64,000 bases of DNA, taken from Chaunax sp. Z400 (taxonomy: Eukaryota; Chordata; Actinopteri; Lophiiformes; Chaunacidae). Of this stretch, positions 12,401 to 22,400 are shown in pieces. The stretch covers positions 8,206,408 through 8,270,407 of the forward strand of contig CM075192.1 in the NCBI GenBank assembly GCA_037577475.1, in the 5' to 3' direction. Position numbers and translations under genes: made by a program. Below the pieces are notes generated by a model. That model saw only the letters and a program-made list of their open reading frames with translations, had not been told where the DNA came from and made no database searches. The number at the start of each line of letters is the position of its first letter. The stretch's first letter is position 1.

Positions 12401-14522
12401 CCACCACCATGATCACCACCATGATCACCATGACAGCGAGTCCGAACATAATACTGAGCACCATGAGCACTTAGCGCCTCAGCTCAACCAAGAGAGCCAG
12501 TCAGATCAGAAGGGCGACGAAGCTCTCTAAGCGTCTCTCCGTGTGAAAAACACTCAGGTCATGTTTTGTGGTGTTGACAATGAGTAGCATCACAAAACAT
12601 GATGTTGGTGTAATTAAACACTCAAAAAAAACCTGCAGGTCCTTTGGACCTTTGACCTGTGGGTAGAAAAAGAGCTTGCTGCATAAAGTCATGCACCTTA
12701 AAGTGTGTTGCTTCTATTTTGTACAAGCTTTATTTAAAAAGAAGTTGGGATGCCGTGTAAAGATAAATAAAACAGAATGGGATAAATTCCTCATTCTTTT
12801 TGGCATGTACTCAATTAAAAACAGTACAAAGACAATAAATGTAAAGTTTTACCTCATTAGCTTCATTTATTTGAGTAAAAATTAGTTAATTCTGAATTTG
12901 ATGCCAGCAGAATGTGTCTAAAGAGGAAATGCTCAGTAACACCTGATATGATCATTCCACAGGTGAACAGGCTCATTAGTGATGGGTGATAGTGTCACGA
13001 TGAGAGGGCATCTCCAAAGGTTCAGTCATTCACAAGCAGAGATGAGGCGACGTTCACCACAGTCTGCATAAATATATTACTACACTTTTTCTTCTCACCG
13101 TTAAAACAGCATCCCAACTTTTTCTGGTATCAGAAATATTGGAATCACTGATCGTGATAAATCTGTTGCTTTATAATCGTGATGTCAGGAGTCAGCTGAG
13201 GTAAATCCTTAGATTTCATCTTGTGTAGAAATTCTCTGGTTTTTCAGCTTCAGATCGAAGCTTGTTGTGAAGTGAAGGAAAGACTCAGCTCTGCTTTTAA
13301 CCCCGAGTTAGTAGAACCTATGTGAAGTCCAACTCTACAGACACCTCAGGCAAAGCAATAATATTGTTTGAGTTCTCAATCATTCTCCTCACCCACTACC
13401 TCAGCAATGATATTTGTGGGATAAACAGAATTTGTGTAAAATAAAATTTAAATTGTTACTATATAAATAATATATAGTAAATTCAACAGTGTGTATTGAT
13501 TAGAAGAATTATACTGAGAATGAATAGCATTGGATGATCTAGTCTACCTTTTAGCTCCCTAATATTTAATTTATTCAAATACATTTACTGTAATTCCTTC
13601 CTAGTAAAGGTAACTGAAGATAAAACACAGCTGATGTCTGTTCATGGTATATGATCGCAGCCCCGCCCCATCCCCATCCCCCTCACTGAAACTATTTATT
13701 TACCAAATAAAGAGATTTTTTTCTCCAGTTGTTTTTGTTTTTGGGTTACCAACAACACAACTTACAATACAACTTGATTAAACGTGACAATAGAATTTCG
13801 ATGATGAGTCAATTAATTGATGAGTCAGTCTACAGAAAAATAATCATCATCAATTTGGTCAAAAATGAAAAATATTTCAGGGTTCCAGCATCACAAACGT
13901 AACAATTTGTTGCTTTTCCTCAAATTATATTCAAAACAAAACAAGATATTAGATGAGATGATTGTGTAGATGAATAATCAAATGAGTAATCAATTAATTG
14001 TTCAAAGAAACTTAATTGTGCTATCTCACTATATGTAGAAAAGGGAAAATGTTTTGTTAGCGGTGAAATAATTTAAACATACTGTACAACAAAACGCACA
14101 ATCACAGCACAGACAGGACAACACAACGGGAGTTTCACTGGTTTTTTTAGAATCTAACAGAACAAATATTTGAGTTTGGCGAGAAGAAAACGTCTTTTGA
14201 ACTCCATAAAACTAAAGAATTCAAACTGGTTAATCAGCAAACTGGTTGAAGAATATTCCCGTCCGCTAACACACTGTGTTTTAATATAAATACTCTGTAG
14301 TGAAGATGAAGCAGACCTCTGAAGGGGCTCAGCTCAGGTCACGTGATTGATTGATCTCATTGATTTGTTGTCTGTGCAGTCATGTGTGATGGATTAACTA
14401 TACTGAGGTCCTCACTAACGCGGCGCTTCAACGTGTCTCATGTCTCCTCATAGTTACGGCGGATGCAGGAGATGCTGCAGAGGATCCAGGATCAAATGCA
14501 CACTCAGAGAGACGCCTATTAA
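3414..14522 (+). CDS. septin4: Septin-4, filament-forming GTPase (13 coding exons)
   Basis: Septin-4 is a GTP-binding protein that assembles into hetero-oligomeric filaments at membranes and the cortex. Exons: 3414-3477, 4623-4741, 5456-5785, 6195-6291, 6413-6499, 7860-7983, 9223-9357, 10075-10192, 10346-10447, 11481-11577, 11968-12130, 12269-12368, 14454-14522. Joined, they give 534 aa with every phase matching. Visible motifs are the polybasic stretch HRKSVKKGF before the G domain, the P-loop GESGLGKST (about 204-212), G3 DTPGFG (261-266), G4 AKAD (342-345), the septin-unique element around GRLYPWGIVEVEN, and a short C-terminal coiled coil LIREKDEELRRMQEML. The segment SPWGRLDPYD before the G domain, and ITKHTVDIEE, LRPLDVEFM and MTRMVVKERNRNKLTRESG favour septin-4 over septin-5, -2 or -1. 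The G domain and C-terminus are certain. The first exon is the least certain part; translation could instead start at the Met at 4646, giving 505 aa. Confidence 0.95.
5456..5785 (+). CDS. septin4: Septin-4 exon 3, with a histidine-rich stretch
   Basis: This 330-bp exon carries the variable N-terminal region (residues about 62-171). It opens at the TCTAG acceptor ending at 5455, which is the one that keeps the reading frame after exon 2. Near residues 80-102 it encodes 12 histidines in about 25 residues (core HHHEHEHHHHHGQVRH). It ends with the septin-4-like segment SPTRPKSPWGRLDPYD just before the G domain. The His cluster is not a general septin feature; metal binding or pH response would be inference. 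Confidence 0.85.
6559..7801. mobile_element. hAT-like element with exact 8-bp target duplication
   Basis: The element begins CAGGGGCGTTTCT and ends AGGCGACGCCACTG, short inverted termini typical of hAT. It is flanked on both sides by the identical octamer GATGAATA (6551-6558 and 7802-7809). It is 1,243 bp and fills almost all of septin-4 intron 5 (6500-7859), ending about 58 bp before the exon 6 acceptor. I see no intact transposase, so it is non-autonomous or decayed. Confidence 0.85.
8103..9170. repeat. 16-bp minisatellite, about 66 copies
   Basis: The unit is CAGCAGTAGTTCARTR, where the two R positions alternate A/G. It is bracketed by short copies of GTCATGTGCAGT at 8098 and 9171. Variant units recur in the same order in several blocks (aatg, aata, aata, agta..., agtg), showing higher-order repeats of 5-8 units. 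It lies in septin-4 intron 6 and ends about 50 bp before the exon 7 acceptor. Confidence 0.97.
10075..10192 (+). CDS. septin4: Septin-4 exon 8 with a non-canonical GC donor
   Basis: The exon encodes LRPLDVEFM through AKADTLTPSEVKKKKIK, including the G4 motif. The next exon starts IREEIEQYG at 10346, and family alignment requires the lysine stretch to be kept, so the donor must be AAG|GCAAGG at 10193. That fits the consensus of the minor GC-AG intron class. A GT donor (GAG|GTGAAG) lies 21 nt upstream at 10172 in the same phase and would skip VKKKKIK. Confidence 0.8.
11009..11175 (-). mobile_element. tRNA-derived SINE, reverse copy
   Basis: Read on the minus strand, it starts with a GCGGGGTGCAGATAGTG-type head and holds a B-box-like GGTTTGATTCC, then a tail matching ATTTCCTGTCA. 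It aligns by eye over its full length with the plus-strand copy at 29633. It lies in septin-4 intron 9. Confidence 0.7.
12269..12530 (+). CDS. septin4: Septin-4 exon 12 with alternative read-through His-rich C-terminus
   Basis: The constitutive part ends at 12368 with LIREKDEE and donor GTACGG. If the donor is not used, the frame continues 53 codons to TAA at 12528-12530, adding VRHADHELDS, a HHHHDHHHDHHD block and a polar QLNQESQSDQKGDEAL tail. There are 15 histidines within about 33 residues. The extension is GC-rich with coding-like third positions and has no stop, unlike the AT-rich intron after it. It would replace the coiled coil of exon 13, giving a 565-aa form. No cDNA is available to me, so usage is inferred. 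Confidence 0.55.
12531..12790 (+). promoter_or_regulatory. Alternative 3' UTR of the His-rich septin-4 form
   Basis: AATAAA occurs at 12766-12771 and again near 12835, about 240-300 bp after the read-through stop. A transcript ending here would have a compact 3' UTR. Both signals fall inside the transposon-derived stretch starting near 12730. Confidence 0.4.
12730..13150. mobile_element. Degenerate non-autonomous DNA transposon
   Basis: The ends form an inverted repeat: AAGTTGGGATGCCGTGTAAA near 12743 against AACAGCATCCCAACTTTTTC near 13106. The interior, including TTCAGTCATTCACAAGCAGAGATG and GGCGACGTTCACCAC, resembles a very common teleost DNA-transposon family whose ends read AAAAAGTTGGGAC. 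The copy is diverged and internally deleted, with no transposase ORF. It sits in septin-4 intron 12. Confidence 0.6.
14454..14522 (+). CDS. septin4: Septin-4 terminal coding exon (coiled-coil end)
   Basis: Acceptor CATAG at 14449-14453 opens LRRMQEMLQRIQDQMHTQRDAY and a TAA stop at 14520-14522. It completes the heptad pattern begun in exon 12 and matches the usual septin-4 C-terminus in position and length. Confidence 0.92.
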   Translation, partial: LRRMQEMLQRIQDQMHTQRDAY

Positions 14523-14760
14523 CACAGGACAGCAGTCAGTCACACTGGGATTAGAACCGAACCCAGGAAACCTTCCTCTCTAGAACACTGACATCCCAAC
14601 ACCTCATCATCAGCACGTCTCATGTGGATCACCTGAGAAGGTGGTGAGATGTTCTGACATCTGCAGCTCATCGACACTCAACTCCACTCTTCTGTTTTCT
14701 GTTCTGTCACAACTTTAAAATGATTGAAGAATAAACAGGCCTGTTTGTGTCACTAAATCC
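14523..14760 (+). terminator. Septin-4 proximal 3' UTR and poly(A) signal
   Basis: AATAAA at 14730-14735 lies about 210 bp after the stop, followed by the GT-rich stretch CTGTTTGTGTC. Further AATAAA motifs near 16379 and 16437 could serve a longer 3' UTR that would run through the MITE at 15006. Confidence 0.6.
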
Positions 14761-15005
14761 TCTCTACTTTGAGAGGTTTTTTTTGTTTTGTTTTTCGTCT
14801 TAAGGAGAGTGATTTTTCAAATACCTGATTTTATTTAGCCACATGATCACATGGTTGTTGGGGGTTTTTTAACCTCAGGTCTGATATGAGGTTTACATGT
14901 GACCTGCTCAGTTTTTAAGAACACTTTTCTAGTGCAAATGTTTATTTTTATTATTTCTACAGGTCAACATGCATATATACTGTTAGAATTACGTTTTCTA
15001 TATTA

Positions 15006-15439
15006 TAGGGCTGCACAATATAGGAAAAAGATGTTGTTGGGTTGGGGGGTTTTGTTTGCAATATTTTGCACCATAAAAAAAGGAAATGTCACCAGATGCA
15101 TTCAGTGTGTAACTCATGTACACATTTATCATAATTTTCATCATTTTGACTACTTTAAAAATCTTCTAGCAAACAACCCCCCCCCCTACTTCTACCACAG
15201 TCCCTCTGTATTTGGTAAAAAAAAACATTTTATTTTTTTATTTGGGAAAAAACATGTCTGTCAATAAATTGTGTTTCTCAGTTGTTATATTTATGTTTAT
15301 TTACTTGGTGGAAGATAAACAGGCTTAAGAGATAAACAGACTTTTTAAGCAGAGCCTTACAATGCTTAGCCTGCATTGTGACTATTACACATCAACACAT
15401 TGTCATGTTGATGCTCAAACGATATATTGTGCAGCCCTA
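15006..15439. mobile_element. 434-bp hAT-type MITE with exact 8-bp TSD
   Basis: Perfect terminal inverted repeats TAGGGCTGCACAATATA and TATATTGTGCAGCCCTA bound the element. The octamer CTATATTA flanks both sides (14998-15005 and 15440-15447). It carries no coding sequence and lies between the septin-4 and mnt 3' ends. Confidence 0.9.
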
Positions 15440-16639
15440 CTATATTAGACTCATATGTTTGTTTTTGTTTTTTTACTGTTTTCCATCTTTAACATGCTTT
15501 TATTTAACTTCTCCCCTGCTTGACTTTTGTATGGATGGTTCTTTATGCGTCCTTCAGCTGAGGTTTCTGTCAGTTCTTTTGTTTTAATATGTGAGGATTG
15601 TTTTGGTTCATTTAGATTTGATTTTATCGGTATCTGTATGTGTCGCTCTGTGGTCGCCACCTCTGCTGCCTGACAGTATGGATGTTGGTGGCTCTGCTCA
15701 GTTGTGGCCAGTCTTAACTCACTTGATCTTTTTACATGACAAAGACTATTATTTGGTGAAGTCCCCAGAAGTCAGTTCATCTCACGAGGGTTCTTCATGA
15801 CAATTGTTCACATGTGAGAGCTCTTAGCTGATAGAGATGATAGGGATTTTGATAAGTTCATGTTCATGAGGTGAGTGTCCAATGGAAGCGCTGCATTCAG
15901 GACCATACAGTGTATTTAATTAGCATGTTATTGTGAAGGTTCCTCAACTGATTTCAGATCAGTTCAGTGATCACAGCAATGAAATAGAGGCAATGAAATT
16001 ATGAAGCCACTGAATTGATGGTGAAAATATTTAATGAGAGAATGTGATTTTTTTTTTTGGCTGGTTTATTTTATAACCAAAGCAAACAATGACAAACTTA
16101 ACTGTCCAAAATTTTAGATTTTAGTTTTGTGAATTTGGTTTTGTATTGATATGGAGAATATTGTTTTGATTCCAAGAGTCATGATAAAAAATATTGTCTG
16201 AACTTGATTTTCTTTCGAATTAAGTCAATTACAAACCCATTTTCTGCCTGTTGTGTTAAAAAAAAAAAATTATTACATTCCTGGAGTTTCTGTCCCCATG
16301 TCAGGTATTACTTTTATTTTTTGAATTTGTTTTTCATGAAATTTGTCTTTTGTTCTACTTTTTGGAGTATATTTATGTAATAAATTTATAAATGACATGT
16401 GGAAGGGGTAAACAATGTGTACAATTCTAATATTGTAATAAAATATGAATATATCACAGTCAATTTGTCCAGTGTAACGACTTTGTTTTTGTCTGTTTTA
16501 TATCATTTTAAGTGAAGCATATTTGTAATCTGGACAAAACAAGACATTCAAATATATCCCCCTGCAATCTGGGGAGACCCATATAGATATTTTTCACAAT
16601 GTTCTGATTAAAATCAATAAGGCAGAGTTTCAGAAATTT

Positions 16640-18686
16640 GTAAATATAGTACAATTTATTTATTATATAGTGTTTTTTACTAATTTTTTCATTTAACATT
16701 TTCCCCTGCTTTTTACATTATACAGTTAGATCACAATTCAGCCCAAGATTTACAGGCTATATACAACTTAAACTTTCTCCATAGGGAAAACACACCAGTA
16801 TATTGTTGCTTCAAGTACCTGAATCCCTGCACATTTTAAGCATTTTGTTTTGCCGCAATATGATGCTGAAATGCATTTGTTCAGGATCGTTTACATAAAA
16901 CATCTAACGGTGAACAAAGGGTTTCTTCATCTTTGCTCTTCATGAAAAACGGTCCCTGTTTGAATCATATTGCATCAGAACAAAACACAAAAAACAACCA
17001 GGGGTGAATACTTTCCTCAGAGGCCGAATGTGATGTCAACATAGAAGAGGTCCTAATATACAGCGTTGTACATGGTCCCAGGAAAAAAAACAACTATATT
17101 ATCAAATTTAGACTGAATAGAAGTTGTTCTCCAGATGAAACAACAGTAAAATAGAAAGCCAGTATTAAATGTTACACTTTACAAACACATGATACTTTCA
17201 TAAAGCAATCACATTTTTCTTTTTTTTAAAAAGGGCTTAATTTCAGATGAATATACACTTCTCCATATCCTTTCACGGGTCAGTACATTCAGATTAAATT
17301 AGGAGCGTAGCATGCTGCTGCTCTAGTGTTCGAGCTACAGCAGGTTTGCCGCTCAGAGACTAATAGAAATGTTCACAGTGCTCGGTTTGGAGAAGGATAG
17401 TCTGAAAACACATTGATTGGATTTACTCCTGCTGCTGAAAACATTTTATAGTGATATAGTCCCAAAACTGGGGATGACAGAGGTTCAACTCTCACATCCC
17501 AACTGACAATAAATGTACTGTGGTGAATACATTCACAGCATGCAAACACACATCCTGCAACCATTTGCCCAGCAATATAAACACACTTTACAATATTTGA
17601 TGGACCTTTTCATGTATTCACATTCAAAATCTCTGAACATTCAACTCCCTCACTTTGTTGCATCTGAGAGGGGAGTTTTTATCTCACGTTATTAAAAACA
17701 CACCGCTGTCTGTTGTGGCTTTTACATTTAAGGGCTATTTTAGATGTACAAAGTGATCCTAACTCGCAAAAATATTTTAAAACACATTAGCAGCTGTGAC
17801 AAAAACATAAGTTGATCCTAAAATACAAACTTGTACATGTGCTCAGTAAACACTTGCCAGAGATAAGTAACAATTTCAGTGTCCTTTCAGAACGAAACCT
17901 AAAAACCAAAACCTGACTGATTCTATTTAAGTAGCTGTTGCTAGAATGACATCAGGATTATGCTTCCTCATCTCTCACAGGGATATTAGCACTGCATTGA
18001 ATGCAAATGGCCAGCAGGGGGCGATATTGCTGTATGCAGCTTCAGTCAGGAGTGTAGCTCCAGTTCAGGATCTACATGTCAGTCCGTGACTTTGCTCCAG
18101 CCCTGCAGTCTGTCCCTTTGCCAGAGAGGAGGAGCTCATTTAAATCACATTCCCAGTGTGCTGGTGGTTATGGCAGGTCAAACACCCTGATCCCACACAA
18201 TCACAGCCCTTAAGACCCGACGGAGCCTCTCGAGTACACGATCTACTATTGGTTAATCTGCAGCAGTCACGCTGATGGCGAGAAGTCAGGCCACCGTATA
18301 AACTGTATCGGACAGGGACTCTGCTGGCTACATGAAGCCGTGCAGCTTGTGAAAATGACTGCTCCATTAGTGAGGGTCTAAAGCCAATCGTATAAAGCCA
18401 CACACACTCAACATTGACTATCAACCACAGGCACCCTGACACACCCTAAACTTAGAATCAATGTATCAGGACAACGGTGGACTAGTACTGACAGAGGTTT
18501 GTGTTTCATCTCAGGAATGTTCCCAGCTTTCTATGCTACTGAATGGTAGTGAAACTCGTAGATCGGCGAGGCGTCCCTCAACTCTCCTGCCCTCACCGTG
18601 GGCTCGTCGATGTGCCGGGTCTGAGGCTTGTAGTTTTCCCCGTCTACAGGCACAAACTTCCAACCTGGTGGTCCTGTTGGCAGCAT
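16640..18686 (-). terminator. mnt 3' UTR and poly(A) signal
   Basis: About 2 kb of non-coding sequence follows the stop. Overlapping AATAAA motifs on the minus strand (16664-16655) are the best end point. The region holds the CTCF-like/octamer element at 18001. Confidence 0.55.
18001..18026 (+). promoter_or_regulatory. Octamer plus CTCF-like site
   Basis: A perfect octamer ATGCAAAT (18001-18008) overlaps TGGCCAGCAGGGGGCG (18008-18023), which matches the CTCF core motif at nearly all positions. It lies in the mnt 3' UTR near the junction of the convergent septin-4 and mnt genes. Confidence 0.55.
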
Positions 18687-19480
18687 TCAAGCCAGCTTCA
18701 GAGTGCTGATGGGGAAGGAGGGCATGGTCACCATTGTCACTGGGTTGAGCACTGTCTGACCCACCAGCTGCGGGTGGTGTGCCACCATTTGGGTGCTAAC
18801 TGCTGTCTGCTTACCGACGATGGTAGCAGCTGTTTGGCTAGGCGCAGTGCCGTTCATCTGAGGGTGGGTATGGTTTATGGTGTGGGTGATGTGGCCAACA
18901 ACAGCCGGTTGCGTGACAGCGACGGATTGGGGATAAAGGGCAGGTAGATGCTGGCTAAGATGAGCCAACGGGTGCACCGTGATGTGGCTGATGGGTTGGT
19001 GGCTGGCTAACTGGACAGAGCTTGTGGTGGTGGAGGGAGCCAGGTGGGCGATATGTTTAGGACCTGCTCCCTGGATGACATGGTTGACCGCCTGGATGAC
19101 TGACGGATGGGACACTGAAGCGTGGGCGATGACTGTGGGGTGTAAGCTGGACATGGTCACCATCTGTGTTTGGGTGGGGATCAGGGGCTGACTGGGGGTG
19201 GTGGGAGTGCTTGATGTTGTGGCTGTGGGCTTGAAGACAGGCTGTGGAGGAGTCCCTGGCAGTGGCTGGAGCTGAGGCTGCAGAAGAGGGGCTTTGTGTT
19301 GGATGGAGATATTTTGGGTAATGATGGAGGTAGTGGTGGCGGGTGTCAGGGTCGGGGTCTGTGTCGGTGTTGCAGTCTTGTGCAGCTCAGGTTTCGCGGT
19401 TTGAGGCACCGTAGGTAAGGCAGTCTGTGCTTTGGGCACAGTCTCATCTTCTAGGTCATCCTCCATGATGTCTTCACCTT
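18687..19480 (-). CDS. mnt: mnt exon 6: C-terminal region and stop
   Basis: The largest coding exon (264 codons including stop). It starts EGEDIMEDDLEDE and is rich in Thr, Gln, His and Pro. It keeps the vertebrate MNT blocks GPKHIAHLAPS, HHPQLVGQTVLNPVTM and PSFPISTLKLA before TGA at 18689-18687. Confidence 0.95.
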
Positions 19481-22400
19481 CTGCAACACCAACAAATGAA
19501 AAGAATTAACTGTCTTATTGCATGAAAGGCGATTTTCTAGTATTAAATTTCACAACATTTAGATTTAAAAAAAGTTTTTTTGCTGCTGCAGTTGATGGGA
19601 CATTTTGCAGGTCAGAACTGATATACATTCATAAAGGTTTGACATCACTTTGAATGGATTCTTATTATTTATGACGGGGCAGCCCTGTGATCCTCCAGTA
19701 ATCCCAGCCTACCTGAGGCGGTGGAGGTTGAGGCCTGGTCCTCCTCTGGCTGGACAGTCTGTCGGAGGACGCGGTCGATCTCGATCACATCCATCCACTG
19801 GCTCAGGTCATTCTTTAGCTCTGCTAACCGCTGCTGTGTGGCTATCTTCTCTCTGGCCAGCCGCTCCATGTCATGCTCGTATTCTTTCTCTTTACGCTTT
19901 AACGTCTGAAAGAAAAGAAGATGGTAAAACGATCAATCACTGAACTGAGTGAGTCCATGATCTAAAGAGCTGCTACCAGTAAATTAACACTTTGTTACCA
20001 TTATTAGGTAACAAGTGTTGTTGGGTTTACATGTAATGCAATAATCCAATACAAAAGCACAGTATTAATCCCGCCTTTGACATATTGATTTATGTTCACC
20101 TCAAATGGGGTTGGAGGTATTAGAAGGAGACTTTAACCACATTAGCTTTCCTGCTAAGGTTTGTGCTTCTTTGGATTGTCTGCTTGTTCCTGCAAGATTT
20201 GTCAGGCTGAATCAGAATAAGGTCTCCATCTATGGACATGGATAGAATTAAGGCAAAACCAGAGGGAGCCATCATGAAACCAAAAAACAGAGAACAGAAA
20301 TTTCTCCTTCATAATTTCCAGGGTTTCCTCTACCATTGACGAGACCCCCCTCCAGACCAACAACAGGCCAAAGTTTTTTTTATATATATCACATATCTTC
20401 AAATATTCATTCATTCAAAAATAATTAGCATTTGGGTGTTTTGCCTCTGTGCTGCTCTGTGCTGTGCTGTGTTGGGGTGGGTGGAGTGAATGATCTTGTC
20501 CTTACTCAAGGGTTTGAATGCATGTTAAAATGAAGTACCCATATTTATTCTTATTTTCATTGTAGGATTAACTCAATGGAAGTGGCAACATTTACATATA
20601 AATACCAACTGACCCTGTGTTTAGTTTCTGCACAGACTAAAATGAAGGAAGACTGCAGCAGTCTGTAGCTCAGGTTTGGGAAAGGAAGTGAAACAGGACA
20701 TGATGAGACAGAGAGAAAGAGAGAAAGAGAGAGGGTGATGGAGATGATGAGAGAGGAAGAGCAGATACTGCCCACTGTTCAACACAAACTGACCTGATCA
20801 CATTGAAACACTGGAGGCCTGAATACCACAGAGTTTTATGTACTTTGGTCATTACAGTGGAACCTATAGGCTCAATATAACAACAACACAAACCTACAGC
20901 ATAATAACGGAGTCATAATATATTACGTTTGTCTGACGATATTATTGTACAACACATCTTATGTTTATGCCCAGAACCCCAGTAGAAAGCTCAGTTTGTG
21001 GACCTCGGTATGTTTACCATGTGCTGTAACTTCTTCCAGTGCAGAGAAGTGTGGTAGTGTGTAATAAATACAGTTTACTGAGTCATCCTCTCTTTGTGAT
21101 CACTTTGTTTATGTTTTTTACTTGGAAATAAATAACCAAAAATGTGGTGCATTCTGCTGCCGGCCTGCCAACCAGAGAGCGTTGAGGATAAAGGCCGAAA
21201 CCCTCAGTGAAGGTTGGACACCTCCTGAAGACCTCAACGCATCCAACTAGAACCAGGCCCTCATCCCACGGGCCGCCCACACAAACACACAACCGGCTCC
21301 ACCGTCACCCACAAGTCTCCCACAAAGTCTCCCACAAGCCCAGATGCCATCCGGATAGTGTAACTACCAAGGGACTGAATCATCTAGTCCTAGGAATAAC
21401 TAACAAATTGTTGCTCAAATGAGATTCAAAGAGCAGACATGTTTTTCAGAATGGCAGAAACATCGTCCACGCAAGTAAGCAAACTCATACAGGAGACTGC
21501 AGGTGCAGTCAAACCATGAAAGATCGATTCATACATCGTTCTGGAGTGTTACCTGATCTGCAGCCTGAGCTCTGCAGCCTGAGCTCTGCAGCCTGCTGTA
21601 GTATGAAACAAGAGGAGACTGATGTCTTCAGAATCGGTGAACTTCCACTCAAAGCAAACCACCGCTGACCAATTACAGCTGAACATGTCCGACTCCGTTT
21701 GCATCCAGGCATTTATGATCGTGTCACCTCGCCTCTCTGTGCATTTGCTGTTTCTTCCCTGGGTGCTGTAGATGCAGCAGTACACATTTCTCCACAGTGT
21801 TGTTTTGTTTACTACTCTGGTCATAGAAACACCCTGATTAGTTCTAGACCATCCCCAGGAGGACTAGGGTTGGGCATTGTCTGGATTTTAACAATTCTGG
21901 TTCTGGTTCAGGTTCCGCCTTAGGGTTCCGGTTCTAGAATGTTCTTGATTCCGGTTCTTTCACAGAAGAAAAATGTATTTAAATAAAAACCTTCATACAA
22001 GCCATTCTGTATAAAGGATGTATTTATTGTAAGTGCTTTTCTATAAATGTTCTATGTTTATGACAAATAAATAATCATTGCTTCCATAGAGTTCATGATT
22101 TCATGTAATAAATAAATAATGTTAAAATTTAAAATCCGATTTGATGTACAGTAATTCATTTGTTAAGGTTAAAATGCAATAAGGAACAGATGTATCTCCT
22201 TAGTAAAGTAACAGGGGAGCCTCAGTGGGACGGCCAAGGCTATAGGTGCAGCATGTCTCTCTTATAAACCTCTATAATTAGATATTAAAGTTATAAATGT
22301 CAACCTCTGAAGCAAACAAAGAAAAAAACAAAGAAAACTTTTTAAACCACTTTTTTCATGGCAAGCAGACAACGAGGTAATTAACCTGGATGCCTTTTTC

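Noticed and set aside
14736..18686. miR-22, miR-132/212 or miR-142 near mnt and septin-4
   Set aside because: These are neighbours in human, but none of the mature sequences I know was seen in the window.
18461..19191. Long plus-strand ORFs over the mnt last exon
   Set aside because: Antisense shadows of the GC-rich MNT exon on the minus strand, which matches MNT across its whole length.
20311..20360. Complete transposon starting at CAGGGTTTCCTCTACCATT
   Set aside because: Similar termini occur at 44480 (reverse) and 58414, but no matching partner end or target duplication was found for any of them.
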